Shown in pieces: positions 7,258-15,873 of a stretch of 27,402 nt of DNA (positions are counted from its first letter, which is position 1; the number at the start of each line of letters is the position of its first letter). The DNA is from an uncultured Cardiobacterium sp. (lineage in GTDB: Bacteria; Pseudomonadota; Gammaproteobacteria; Cardiobacteriales; Cardiobacteriaceae), in assembly GCF_938028825.1 (NCBI RefSeq), contig NZ_CALIZP010000077.1:1-27402 (forward strand), in the 5' to 3' direction. A program made the translations under genes and the position numbers. The notes beneath the pieces are model-generated. The model searched no databases. It saw only the letters and a list, made by a program, of their open reading frames with translations, and had not been told where the DNA came from.

Positions 7258-8173
7258 GGTTACGCCCCGCATCGTCGCGCACCCGCGCCGGGGTGCAGCC
7301 GTAGTATTGGCGGAAAGCCTGGATGAAGCTGGAGCTGTGGCGGTAACCGCAGCGCCAGGCGATTTCGCCGATGCTCGCCGTGCCCGTGGTCAGCGCGTGC
7401 AGCGCGTATTGCATGTGTTTGTGGCGCAGCCATTCGCTGGCGGTGATGCTGCAACTGTCGCGCAGGCGGCGTTGCAGGGTGCGTTCGCTGATGTGCAGCG
7501 CCGCCGCCAGTTCGCCGACCTGGTGTGCGCCGCCGGCAAAGGCGCGGTCGAGACGGGCGCGGAAGGTGTCGTCAGGCGCAGGTGGGATGGCCGCCGCATC
7601 ATGCAGCGGGTAGTGCGCGGTCAAATCCTGCCACAACGCCGCCAGCAGTTGCAGCACGGCAGCCTCGCGCAGCAGGGTGGCGCTGAAATCGTCCGCCTCC
7701 GCGCGCAGGCATTCGCGCGCCCGGGCGGCGATGGCGGCATTGAGCGGCCAGACGCGCACGGTTTCGGCATACAGCGCGGGCAGCAGGCGGTTGTAATCGC
7801 TGTGCGCCAGCCAGCCCTCGATACCTTTCAGGGTGATTTTGGCGGTGGTCTCGCCCCGGTGCAGATAGCGGCGGAAGACGGTTTCCCGGCCGCTGGCAAT
7901 CAGGATGGTCTTGCCGCCGGCGGCATTCAGGCGGCAGTGTTCGCAGTCAATGGCGAAATCAAGCCCGCCTTCGAGCAGGATGATGAAGCTGATATAGGGC
8001 GGATTGAGGCGGCTGCACTGCCAGTCGCGCACAGCGGTGAAGTGGCCGCCGTGAATGGCAAGGCCGCTGTGCAGGGTGCGGAAATCATAATTGCCGCTGA
8101 AATAATCGGCGCTGCCGCCGTGGGCGACGAGGCGCATGAACTGTTCGCTGTTGAGGTGGGAAGTGTCGTTCAT
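7208..8173 (-). CDS. AraC-family transcriptional regulator, probably of the adjacent siderophore receptor
   Basis: The 321-residue protein has a C-terminal AraC DNA-binding domain with two helix-turn-helix motifs, at about 218-238 (VGELAAALHISERTLQRRL) and 266-288 (ASIGEIAWRCGYRHSSSFIQAF), ending in the family's R..YG.TPA-R signature. The N-terminal region (about 35-185) would bind a ligand. It faces away from a TonB-dependent siderophore receptor 96 bases off, the arrangement of PchR- and AlcR-type regulators that sense the siderophore they help import, so that role is inferred. The start lacks a strong ribosome site; M13 is an alternative. Its 3' end overlaps the acetamidase gene on the opposite strand by 50 bases. 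Confidence 0.9.
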   Translation of the reverse strand: MNDTSHLNSEQFMRLVAHGGSADYFSGNYDFRTLHSGLAIHGGHFTAVRDWQCSRLNPPYISFIILLEGGLDFAIDCEHCRLNAAGGKTILIASGRETVFRRYLHRGETTAKITLKGIEGWLAHSDYNRLLPALYAETVRVWPLNAAIAARARECLRAEADDFSATLLREAAVLQLLAALWQDLTAHYPLHDAAAIPPAPDDTFRARLDRAFAGGAHQVGELAAALHISERTLQRRLRDSCSITASEWLRHKHMQYALHALTTGTASIGEIAWRCGYRHSSSFIQAFRQYYGCTPARVRDDAGRNLTAAPSPVAHTPRAAG

Positions 8174-8238
8174 TCAATGCAGGTTGTCGGTTTTACCGCG
8201 TCATTGCCTGCATATTACCACCCGGAAGGCCGATAGAA

Positions 8239-8253
8239 TACAAACAATTCTCA
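8239..8253. promoter_or_regulatory. Weak Fur-box-like site ahead of the siderophore receptor gene
   Basis: The minus strand reads TGAGAATTGTTTGTA, matching about 10 of 15 positions of the 7-1-7 Fur consensus TGATAATnATTATCA. It lies 16 bases before the receptor ATG, next to a possible -10 (TAGAAT, 8234-8239). The match is modest, but the place is right for iron control. Confidence 0.35.
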
Positions 8254-8269
8254 ACGAGGAACCCCCACC

Positions 8270-10375
8270 ATGCCCATCCGTACCCTGCTTGCCGCCGCCG
8301 TCGCAGCGGCGCTCGCCCCCGTCAGCCATGCCGCCGATACCGACACGCTCGACACCATCTTCATCAAGACCCAGCGCGACTACAGCGCCGCCGCCACCGA
8401 AACCGTGCGCGATTACAGCACGCCGACCTCGACCGTCGGCACGAAAATCCCCGCCACCTTGCGCGACATCCCGCAATCCATCAGTATCATCACCAACCAG
8501 CAGGTGAAAGACCGCAGCGTCGAAACCCTCGACCAGCTTGCGCGCAAAACCCCCGGCCTGCGCGTGCTCTCCAACGATGACGGCCGCTCTTCCATCTACG
8601 CGCGCGGCTACGAATACGACGAATACAACGTGGACGGCCTGCCCGCGCCCATGCAAAGCATCAACGGCACCCTGCCGAACCTTGCCGCCTTCGACCGCGT
8701 CGAAATCATGCGCGGCCCCAGCGGCCTCTTCGACAGCAGCGGCGAAATGGGCGGCATCGTCAACCTCGTGCGCAAACGCCCCACCGCCGACTTCAAAGCC
8801 AGTGTGAACGCCGGCTTCGGCAGCGACAAACAATACAAAGCCGGCGGCGACATCGGTGGCAGCCTGAACCGCGACGGCAGCCTGCGCGGCCGCGTCCTCG
8901 CCGAAACCGCCGGCAAATCCGCCAAACCCGCCAAAACCAACAACCACCACGAAACCGCCTACGCCGCGCTCGACTGGGACATCACCGCCGACACCACCGC
9001 AGGCGTCGGCTACCTCTACCAGACCCGCCACCTCAGCCCGGACAACGGCCTGCCGGCCTACGCCGACGGCAGCCTGCTGAAACTGCCGGAAAAAACCTTC
9101 GCCGGCGCCAAATGGAACAAATTCAGCATGCAAAGCCACGACGTCTTTGCCGACCTCAGCCACTACTTCGCGAACAACGCCTTCGGCAAAATCGGCGTGC
9201 GTTACAGCGACCGCAGCGCCGACTTCAACTACGCCTTCCCCGGCAGCGCCCTGAAAGCCGACAACACCACCACGCCGACCGGCCTCGGCGGCAGCATTGA
9301 CCAAAGTGCCATCACCGCCGATGCCAGCTACAGCCAGCCCTTCCGCTGGGGCAATATGCAAAACGAATACGTCGTCGGCGCCGACTACAACCACTTCAAA
9401 ACCACCACCGACCAGGGCCGCGCCCGCGCCCTCGGCGGCAACATCGACTACCGCAGCTTCTCCACCCTCAACTACACCGACATTCTCGGCAATGCGCGTA
9501 GCGGCACACGCGGCTACACCCTCAGCCACAGCGAAGAAACCCTGGACGAAGCCGGACTCTACGGCAAAATCACCATCCGCCCCATCGACAGCGTCTCCCT
9601 CATCGGCGGCGGCCGCCTCGGCCACTACCAAATCAAGAACGGTGACGGCAGCGACAGCCAAAAACGCGACGAAACCCGCTTTACCGGCTACGCGGGCGCC
9701 GTGTGGGATTTCAGCAAAAACAACAGCCTCTACGCCTCCTACTCCCAACTCTACCGTCCGCAAAGCGCGCTCGGTACCGACAACAAACTCCTCAAAGCAC
9801 GCAAAGGCGACCAAATCGAAGTCGGCTACAAAGGCAGCTACCTGGATGACCGCCTGAATACCCGTGTCTCCCTCTACCGCCTGCAAGACAAAAACGCCGC
9901 CGCGACCATCGTCGGCGACACTACCCACTACGCCGCCCTCGGCAAACGCGTCATGCAGGGTGTTGAACTCGAAGCCAGTGGCGCACTCACCGACCGCTGG
10001 CACATCCACGCCGGATACAGCTACCTCGACAGCGACATCAAAACCGCCGCCACTACCCGCGACGACGGCATCTTCCTGCTCATGCCGCGCCACAGCGCCA
10101 ACCTGTGGACGACCTACGACATCACCGACCAAATCACCCTCGGCGGCGGTGTCAACACCATGAGCGGCATCCGCTCCTCGCAGGGCATCAAGGGCGGCGG
10201 CTACGCGACTGTGGACGCGATGGCGGCTTGGCGCATCACCCCGAAACTGCAAGCCCAACTGAACGTGGACAACCTCTTCAACCGCCACTACTACACCCGC
10301 GTCGGCAGCCAGAACACCTTCAACATCCCCGGTGCCGAACGCAGCGTCATGGCCACCGTACGTTACGACTTCTGA
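8270..10375 (+). CDS. TonB-dependent outer-membrane siderophore receptor
   Basis: The 701-residue protein starts with a signal peptide ending near VSHA-AD (residue 21-22). A TonB-box-like TLDTIFIK follows, then the plug domain with the siderophore-receptor hallmarks: ATLRDIPQSISIITNQQVKD, LARKTPGLRV, the VDGLPAP segment and FDRVEIMRGPSGLF with the G-E-MGGIVNLVRKRPT plug end. A beta-barrel with repeated aromatic strands continues to a terminal phenylalanine, the outer-membrane assembly signal. It resembles the FpvA/FhuE/FoxA group for ferric hydroxamate or mixed siderophores, but the ligand cannot be read from sequence. An AACGAGGAA ribosome site precedes the start. No siderophore synthesis genes are in the window, so it may import a siderophore made by other bacteria. 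It is a one-gene unit, followed by a terminator. Confidence 0.94.
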   Translation: MPIRTLLAAAVAAALAPVSHAADTDTLDTIFIKTQRDYSAAATETVRDYSTPTSTVGTKIPATLRDIPQSISIITNQQVKDRSVETLDQLARKTPGLRVLSNDDGRSSIYARGYEYDEYNVDGLPAPMQSINGTLPNLAAFDRVEIMRGPSGLFDSSGEMGGIVNLVRKRPTADFKASVNAGFGSDKQYKAGGDIGGSLNRDGSLRGRVLAETAGKSAKPAKTNNHHETAYAALDWDITADTTAGVGYLYQTRHLSPDNGLPAYADGSLLKLPEKTFAGAKWNKFSMQSHDVFADLSHYFANNAFGKIGVRYSDRSADFNYAFPGSALKADNTTTPTGLGGSIDQSAITADASYSQPFRWGNMQNEYVVGADYNHFKTTTDQGRARALGGNIDYRSFSTLNYTDILGNARSGTRGYTLSHSEETLDEAGLYGKITIRPIDSVSLIGGGRLGHYQIKNGDGSDSQKRDETRFTGYAGAVWDFSKNNSLYASYSQLYRPQSALGTDNKLLKARKGDQIEVGYKGSYLDDRLNTRVSLYRLQDKNAAATIVGDTTHYAALGKRVMQGVELEASGALTDRWHIHAGYSYLDSDIKTAATTRDDGIFLLMPRHSANLWTTYDITDQITLGGGVNTMSGIRSSQGIKGGGYATVDAMAAWRITPKLQAQLNVDNLFNRHYYTRVGSQNTFNIPGAERSVMATVRYDF

Positions 10376-10420
10376 CGGGCAATAACACATGAGACAACGG
10401 GCCGCCCGCCCGATAACGAA

Positions 10421-10447
10421 AAACCGCTGCTCCGGCAGCGGTTTTTT
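10421..10447. terminator. Intrinsic terminator after the siderophore receptor gene
   Basis: ACCGCTGC and GCAGCGGT form an eight-base stem with a TCCG loop, extended by A:T pairs and followed by a T6 run. The A-run on the other side would let it work in both directions. It lies about 50 bases past the receptor stop and just before the decayed insertion sequence. Confidence 0.92.
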
Positions 10448-10462
10448 ATCAGCCTCCGACGG

Positions 10463-10926
10463 TGCGCAAGCAATCCCGCCGAACGGGCGATCGCATAAAA
10501 ATAGAAGCCGTGCTGTGGATAGCGCGCACCGGCAGCCCGTGGCGGGATTTGCCCAGGGAATTTGGCAAATGGGACAGTATGTCCCGGCGTTACCGCCGCC
10601 GGAGCAAAGCAGGGCGCTTTACTAGAGGCTTTGAGGAAATCAGCGCTGAGGCGGATATGGAATATGCCATGGTTGATGGCACCATTGTCAAAGTCCACCG
10701 CCACGACCGGGGCATAAAAGGGGACCCGAAATCAGGCCATAGGCAAGTCCAAAGGCGGCATGACCAGCAAAATACCGGCATTGACGGATGCTTTGGGGAA
10801 TCCGGCGGGATTTTGCCTGCTACCCGGGCAACGCCATGATATTTGCGGAGTTGGGTCTTTGCTTAAAAGACAAGGGATGTGGAGCACTGCTGGTATCTGG
10901 CTGCGAGCATTATCGCCTCGCAATAA
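10463..10926 (+). pseudogene. IS5-family (IS427-like group) transposase remnant
   Basis: A first frame (from about 10463) reads the characteristic IKIEAVLWIARTGSPWRDLP and FGKWDSMSRRYRRRSKAG, then MVDGTIVKVHRHDRG, which holds the first catalytic aspartate. Around 10730 the frame shifts and continues as IGKSKGGMTSKIPALTDALGNP and LLPGQRHDI. After that a deletion joins it to a typical transposase C-terminus (WYLAASIIASQ, stop at 10924-10926). The N-terminal dozen residues and the DDE centre beyond the first aspartate are gone, so it cannot be active. The full transposase would need about 800 bases. Confidence 0.85.
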
Positions 10927-10939
10927 TGTCAACAGACCC
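10463..10939 (+). mobile_element. Decayed insertion sequence of the IS5 family with its right end
   Basis: The right end survives: thirteen bases after the transposase stop read TGTCAACAGACCC and abut CTAG, which fits the YTAR/CTAG target preference of this IS group. No matching left end (GGGTCTGTTG-like) was found before 10463, so the left side was lost, perhaps next to the receptor terminator. Confidence 0.65.
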
Positions 10940-11004
10940 TAGACTTTTTTTACTATTCCCGTTAATATTCATTAAAACTCATTGAATAGAAGAGGTGAAA
11001 GTTA

Positions 11005-11036
11005 TTGTATCTGCCGGAATCTTGATTCCATAAATC
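11005..11036 (+). promoter_or_regulatory. Candidate promoter/operator of the maltose operon
   Basis: The AT-rich gap 10940-11120 precedes the transporter gene. TTGTAT (11005-11010) and CATAAA, 18 bases on, could be a weak sigma-70 promoter. Between them is a perfect palindrome GGAATC-TT-GATTCC (11016-11029), well placed for a repressor. A TSS near 11040 would give an untranslated leader of about 80 bases. Confidence 0.35.
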
Positions 11037-11120
11037 ATCAAGGCGTTTTTCTACAGAATCATTCATCACCGGATGCAGCAATCATCTTTGCATTCCATGC
11101 CAATTTAGAGGAGTTTTCTC

Positions 11121-12479
11121 ATGTCGGATTCTACCCCGCAAACGGCGCAGCAAGGCCTGCCCACGCTGCCCCAAAGTACTATCTGGATGATCAGCTTTGG
11201 CTTTCTCGGCGTGCAGACGGCCTTCACCCTGCAAAGCTCGCAGATGAGCCGCATTTTCCAAACACTCGGCGCTGACCCGCACAGTCTCGGCTGGTTCTTT
11301 ATCCTGCCGCCGCTGGCGGGTCTTTTGGTACAGCCTATCGTCGGCCATTATTCGGACCGCACTTGGGCACCGCGTCTCGGCGGTCGCCGCCTGCCGTATC
11401 TGCTGTATGGCACATTGATTGCCGTGCTGGTGATGATTTTGATGCCGAACTCCGGCAGCTTCGGCTTTGGCCCGCTTGCCGCGCTGGTATTTGGCGCGCT
11501 GATGATTGCCCTGCTGGATGTGTCGTCCAACATGGCAATGCAGCCGTTCAAGATGATGGTCGGCGATATGGTTAACGACGAGCAGAAGAGTTATGCCTAC
11601 GGTATTCAGAGTTTTCTCGCCAATGCCGGTTCGGTGATTGCCGCCGTGTTGCCGTTCGTGTTTGCCTATATCGGTCTTGCCAATACCGCGCCACAGGGCG
11701 TGGTGCCGCAGACGGTGGTGGTCGCGTTTTATGTCGGCGCGGCGCTGCTCGTCATCACCAGCGCCTTCACGATTTTCAAGGTGAAGGAGTACGACCCTGC
11801 CACTTATGCCCGTTATCACGGTATTTCGGTACAGGACAATCAGGACAGGGTGAGCTGGCTGACGCTACTGAAAACCGCGCCCAAGGCCTTCTGGACGGTG
11901 TCATTGACGCAGTTTTTCTGCTGGTTTGCCTTCCAGTATTTGTGGACGTATTCCGCAGGCGCGATTGCCGCCAATGTCTGGCAGACCACAGACGCCGCTT
12001 CTGCCGGCTATCAGGAAGCGGGCAACTGGTACGGGATGCTGGCGGCGGTGCAGTCCATCGCGGCAGTCGCGTGCTCGTATGTGCTGGCGAAGGTGCCGAA
12101 CCAGTTCCATAAGCACGGTTATTTCGCCTGTCTGGCGCTGGGTGCGCTGGGTTTCCTCTCCATCGCCTATGTCGGCAATAAATATGTGCTGATTCTGTCC
12201 TTTATCCTGGTCGGCATTGCCTGGGCGGGGATTATCACTTACCCGCTGACGATCGTGACCAATGCCCTTTCCGGCAGACATATGGGCACTTATCTCGGCC
12301 TCTTTAACGGCTCGATTTGTCTGCCGCAAATTGTCGCTTCTTTATTGAGTTTCGGTCTTTACCCGTTACTGGGCGGCACACAGGCCAATATGTTTATTGC
12401 CGCCGGGATTATCCTGCTTGCCGGCGCGTTTTCGGTGTTCCTGATTAAGGAAACGCACGCCAAGACGGATCACGCCTGA
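11121..12479 (+). CDS. SLC45-type maltose/sucrose:H+ symporter (major facilitator superfamily)
   Basis: The 452-residue protein has twelve predicted membrane helices. It opens with WMISFGFLGVQTAFTLQSSQMSRIFQTLGADPHSLGWFFILPPLAGLLVQPIVGHYSDRTW, and the following GGRRLPYLLYG is the GRRRP-like loop typical of the SLC45/GPH-type disaccharide transporters. It is the first gene of an operon whose other members break down maltose, so maltose uptake is the likely role, as for the homologous transporter next to mapA in Neisseria. AGAGGAG lies nine bases before the ATG. Its stop overlaps the galM start (TGATG). Substrate specificity is inferred from neighbours only. Confidence 0.9.
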   Translation: MSDSTPQTAQQGLPTLPQSTIWMISFGFLGVQTAFTLQSSQMSRIFQTLGADPHSLGWFFILPPLAGLLVQPIVGHYSDRTWAPRLGGRRLPYLLYGTLIAVLVMILMPNSGSFGFGPLAALVFGALMIALLDVSSNMAMQPFKMMVGDMVNDEQKSYAYGIQSFLANAGSVIAAVLPFVFAYIGLANTAPQGVVPQTVVVAFYVGAALLVITSAFTIFKVKEYDPATYARYHGISVQDNQDRVSWLTLLKTAPKAFWTVSLTQFFCWFAFQYLWTYSAGAIAANVWQTTDAASAGYQEAGNWYGMLAAVQSIAAVACSYVLAKVPNQFHKHGYFACLALGALGFLSIAYVGNKYVLILSFILVGIAWAGIITYPLTIVTNALSGRHMGTYLGLFNGSICLPQIVASLLSFGLYPLLGGTQANMFIAAGIILLAGAFSVFLIKETHAKTDHA

Positions 12480-13456
12480 TGGATGCGCTGTCCAAACCGT
12501 TCGGCACCCTGCACGGGGTGCCGGTCGTCGGCTATTACTTGGAAAATGCGCGCGGCACACGGGTGTGCGTGCTCAATCTCGGCGGTATCGTCCAGGATTA
12601 CTCGCTGCGCACAGATAATGGCCGCCTGCCGCTAGTCATCAGCTACGACAATGCCGCCGATTATGTGCAGAACCCGTTTCAGATTAACAAGCAGATTGGC
12701 CGCGTCGCCGGCCGCATCGCCGGGGCTGCATTCGACCTCTTCGGCAAATCCTGCCGCGTGGAGGCGAACGAAGGGCGTAACGCCCTGCACGGCGGTTCGC
12801 ACGGGCTGGCGGGGAGGCTCTTCACCGTGCAGCGGCTGGATGCACAGTTACTGCGCCTCAGCACGACCGTGACCGCGGCGCAGGACGGCTACCCCGGCGA
12901 CCTTGAACTCCGCATTGATTACCAGCTGGACGCGGACGACCGCCTCATCCTCCGCTACGAAGCGACAGCGCACGGCGACACTGTGTTTGACCCGACCCTG
13001 CATATCTACTGGCGCCTGCCGCGCGGCCTGCACGGCTGCACCCTACACATCCCGCAGGGCGAACATATCGCCGTTGATGCGGAAAAACTGCCGCTCAATG
13101 CAGACGACAACCCCGCTTACGACTTCCGCCACGCGCGTCCGTTGGATGATGCCGTGCGCGCAAGCGGGGGGTTTGACGACATCTACCGCGTCCCCGCTGA
13201 CATCCACCAGGCAGCAGCCATCCTGAGCACCCCCGACTACCGCGTCCGCCTCTATGGCGACCGCAACGGCCTGATTATCTTCACCGCCGCGCCGCAGGAC
13301 GGCACCGCGCATGACGCGGGCACTTACGACGCACTCGCCACCGAACTGCAAACCCTGCCCAACAGCCTGCACCGTCCCGAATACGGCGACATCCGCCTCA
13401 AAGACGGTGCACGCCACCAATCCACCATCATCTTCCAACCCGAAAGAGGACACTGA
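12479..13456 (+). CDS. galM: Aldose 1-epimerase (mutarotase)
   Basis: GalM interconverts alpha and beta anomers of free hexoses. The 325-residue protein shows the beta-sandwich family motifs: GRVAGRIAGAAFDLFGK at 74-90, NALHGGSHG at 101-109 with H104, DPTLHIYWRL at 171-180 carrying the catalytic acid H175, GGFDDIYRV with the substrate aspartates, and ALATELQTLPNS with the catalytic base E289. In this operon it would equilibrate the glucose released by maltose phosphorolysis for a glucokinase. The start ATG overlaps the transporter stop by one base. Its own stop lies one base before the mapA start, so translation is coupled both ways. Confidence 0.94.
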   Translation: MDALSKPFGTLHGVPVVGYYLENARGTRVCVLNLGGIVQDYSLRTDNGRLPLVISYDNAADYVQNPFQINKQIGRVAGRIAGAAFDLFGKSCRVEANEGRNALHGGSHGLAGRLFTVQRLDAQLLRLSTTVTAAQDGYPGDLELRIDYQLDADDRLILRYEATAHGDTVFDPTLHIYWRLPRGLHGCTLHIPQGEHIAVDAEKLPLNADDNPAYDFRHARPLDDAVRASGGFDDIYRVPADIHQAAAILSTPDYRVRLYGDRNGLIIFTAAPQDGTAHDAGTYDALATELQTLPNSLHRPEYGDIRLKDGARHQSTIIFQPERGH

Positions 13457-13457
13457 T

Positions 13458-15722
13458 ATGTACCTGAGAATCATGGAAATCCACCCCTGGAGCATCCGCA
13501 GCACCAAACTGGAAAAAGAACACAAACGCCTGCAAGAAAGCCTGACCAGCCTCGGCAACGGCTATATGGGCATGCGCGGCAACTTCGAAGAAACCTACAC
13601 CGGCGACAGCCACCTCGGCACCTACATCGGCGGCGTGTGGTTCCCGGACAAAACCCGCGTCGGCTGGTGGAAAAACGGCTACCCCAAATACTTCGGCAAA
13701 GCCATCAACGCCTTGAATTACAGCAAAGTCGCCATCTACGTTGACGGCCAGGAAGTTGACCTCGGCAAGCACGCCCCCACCGACTTCGTCCTCGAACTCG
13801 ACATGCACAGCGGCGTCCTGCACCGCCAGTTCACCCTCTTCGGCGTCCAGTTCCGCATCAGCAAATTCCTCTCCGTCGCGCAAAAAGAACTGGCGCTCAT
13901 CCGCTGGGACATCACCGCCACCGACGGCAAAACCCACAAAGTACGCATCGACGCCGTCATTGACGCCGACGTGAAAAACGAAGACGCCAACTACGAAGAA
14001 AAATTCTGGCAAGTACTGGCGCGCGACGTTACCGCCGACCGTGGCAGCATCGCCACCCAAACCGTCGCCAACCCCTTCGGCGTCGACCAATTCATCGTCA
14101 ACGCCGAACAAACCTTCGCCGGCGACTTCACCGCTACCGGCCACGACAGCAGCGACTGGCGCGTGACCAACCGCTTCGAAGCCGAAGTGGGCGCGGCGCC
14201 GAAAACCTTTGAAAAACGCGTCATTATCACCACCAGCCGCGACTACGACGGCCTCGCCGCCGTACAAAAAGCCGGACGCGACCTCTCCGCGAAAATCAGC
14301 AGACAAAACCACGCCGACCTCCTCGCCGCCCACGAAGCGGGCTGGAAACAGCGCTGGGATATCGCCGACGTCGTCATCAGCGGCAACGACGAAGCCCAAC
14401 AAGGTATCCGCTTCAACCTCTTCCAGCTATTCGCCACCTACTACGGCGAAGACGCCCGCCTCAACATCGGCCCCAAAGGCTTCACCGGCGAAAAATACGG
14501 CGGCGCCACCTACTGGGACACCGAAGCCTACGCCGTGCCACTCTACCTCGCCCTGGCCGAGCCGAACGTCACCCGCAACCTGCTCAAATACCGCCACAAC
14601 CAGCTGCCGCAAGCCCAGCACAACGCCCGTCAGCAAGGCCTCGCCGGCGCGCTCTACCCGATGGTTACCTTCACCGGCGTCGAATGCCACAACGAATGGG
14701 AAATCACCTTCGAGGAAATCCACCGCAACGGTGCCATCCCTTACGCCATCTACAACTACACCAACTACACCGGCGACGACAGCTACCTCGCCAAAGAAGG
14801 TCTGGAAGTGCTGGTCGAAGTCTCGCGCTTCTGGGCGGACCGCGTCCACTACTCCAAACGCCACGGCAAATACATGATCCACGGCGTGACCGGGCCGAAC
14901 GAATACGAAAACAACATCAACAACAACTGGTACACCAACACCCTCGCCGCCTGGGTACTGCAATACACCCTGGACGCCCTGCAAAAACACCCGCGCCCCG
15001 ATCTCAACGTCAGCGACGCCGAACGCGGCAAATGGCAGGACATCATCGCGAACATGTACTATCCCGAAGACAAAGAACAGGGCATCTTCGTCCAGCACGA
15101 CGGCTTCCTCGACAAAGACATCCGCCCCGTCTCCGCCCTCTCGCCGGACGACCTGCCGCTGAACCAAAAATGGTCGTGGGACAAAATCCTGCGCTCGCCC
15201 TTCATCAAACAGGCCGACGTCCTGCAAGGCATCTACTTCTTCGGCGACCGCTACACCCTCGACGAAAAACGGCGCAACTTCGACTACTACGAACCGATGA
15301 CCGTGCACGAAAGCTCGCTGTCGCCCTCCATCCACGCCATCCTCGCCGCCGAACTCGGCAAAGAAGCCAAAGCCGTGGAAATGTACCAGCGCACTGCCCG
15401 CCTCGACCTCGACAACTACAACAACGACACCGAAGACGGCCTGCATATCACCTCCATGACCGGTTCATGGCTGGCCATCGTCCAGGGCTTTGCCCAAATG
15501 AAAACCTGGGGTGGCACCCTCAGCTTCGCGCCCTTCCTGCCATCAGACTGGACGGGCTACACCTTCCATATCAACTACCGTGGCCGCCTGATAAAAATAG
15601 AAGTGGACGGCAAAAACGTCACCCTGCGCCTGCTCAAAGGCGACGCCCTGCCGCTCAAACTCTACGGCGAAACCCTGACCCTGAAAGACAGCCACAGCGC
15701 GCCGCTGCAAAAAAACGGGTAA
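13458..15722 (+). CDS. mapA: Maltose phosphorylase (glycoside hydrolase family 65)
   Basis: The 754-residue enzyme splits maltose with inorganic phosphate to glucose plus beta-glucose-1-phosphate, with inversion at the anomeric carbon. The length equals that of characterised GH65 maltose phosphorylases. Domain order is an N-terminal beta-sandwich (1-260, starting HPWSIRSTKLEKEHKRLQES), a linker, an (alpha/alpha)6 barrel (about 310-680) and a C-terminal beta-sheet. The barrel contains KYGGATYWDTEAY, GVECHNEWEITFEEIHRNG and GVTGPNEYENNINNNW, where E482 aligns with the catalytic glutamate of family members, and the late HESSLSPSIHA phosphate-site motif. The start at 13458 has AGAGGA upstream; the longer open frame overlaps galM. 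Trehalose and kojibiose phosphorylases are related, but this operon favours maltose. Confidence 0.95.
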   Translation: MYLRIMEIHPWSIRSTKLEKEHKRLQESLTSLGNGYMGMRGNFEETYTGDSHLGTYIGGVWFPDKTRVGWWKNGYPKYFGKAINALNYSKVAIYVDGQEVDLGKHAPTDFVLELDMHSGVLHRQFTLFGVQFRISKFLSVAQKELALIRWDITATDGKTHKVRIDAVIDADVKNEDANYEEKFWQVLARDVTADRGSIATQTVANPFGVDQFIVNAEQTFAGDFTATGHDSSDWRVTNRFEAEVGAAPKTFEKRVIITTSRDYDGLAAVQKAGRDLSAKISRQNHADLLAAHEAGWKQRWDIADVVISGNDEAQQGIRFNLFQLFATYYGEDARLNIGPKGFTGEKYGGATYWDTEAYAVPLYLALAEPNVTRNLLKYRHNQLPQAQHNARQQGLAGALYPMVTFTGVECHNEWEITFEEIHRNGAIPYAIYNYTNYTGDDSYLAKEGLEVLVEVSRFWADRVHYSKRHGKYMIHGVTGPNEYENNINNNWYTNTLAAWVLQYTLDALQKHPRPDLNVSDAERGKWQDIIANMYYPEDKEQGIFVQHDGFLDKDIRPVSALSPDDLPLNQKWSWDKILRSPFIKQADVLQGIYFFGDRYTLDEKRRNFDYYEPMTVHESSLSPSIHAILAAELGKEAKAVEMYQRTARLDLDNYNNDTEDGLHITSMTGSWLAIVQGFAQMKTWGGTLSFAPFLPSDWTGYTFHINYRGRLIKIEVDGKNVTLRLLKGDALPLKLYGETLTLKDSHSAPLQKNG

Positions 15723-15743
15723 AAAGCGCCCCCCACAGAGAAA

Positions 15744-15801
15744 ATCCCTTCCCCCCCCGCTTGCGGGGGAAGGTGTCGCGCAGCGACGCAAGGGGGGGAG
15801 A
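15744..15801. repeat. Intergenic hairpin repeat between mapA and pgmB
   Basis: Arms CCTTCCCCC and GGGGGAAGG around a GC/TTGC loop are followed by the small hairpin GTCGC-GCA-GCGAC and a run AAGGGGGGGAG. C8 (15751-15758) and G7 runs are present, but not in any gene. This composite resembles a dispersed GC-rich intergenic repeat. It could attenuate or stabilise the mapA end of the message. It lies in a 151-base gap that otherwise shows only the pgmB ribosome site. Confidence 0.6.
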
Positions 15802-15873
15802 CTATGCGCAAACCCCGCGTACGCCGCTTGACGAATCTCTGTCGCGTACAAAAAACAACACAGGAGAACAACC

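Noticed and set aside
8201..10390. 729-codon minus-strand frame opposite the siderophore receptor gene
   Set aside because: It is a composition artefact of the strongly biased codon use of the receptor gene; no start signal or domain.
13311..13457. Longer maltose phosphorylase starting inside galM
   Set aside because: The added residues are galM read in another frame. The ATG at 13458 has a ribosome site and gives the exact family length.
15751..15758. C8 run as a phase-variation switch
   Set aside because: It is intergenic within a hairpin and not clearly in a promoter or reading frame.
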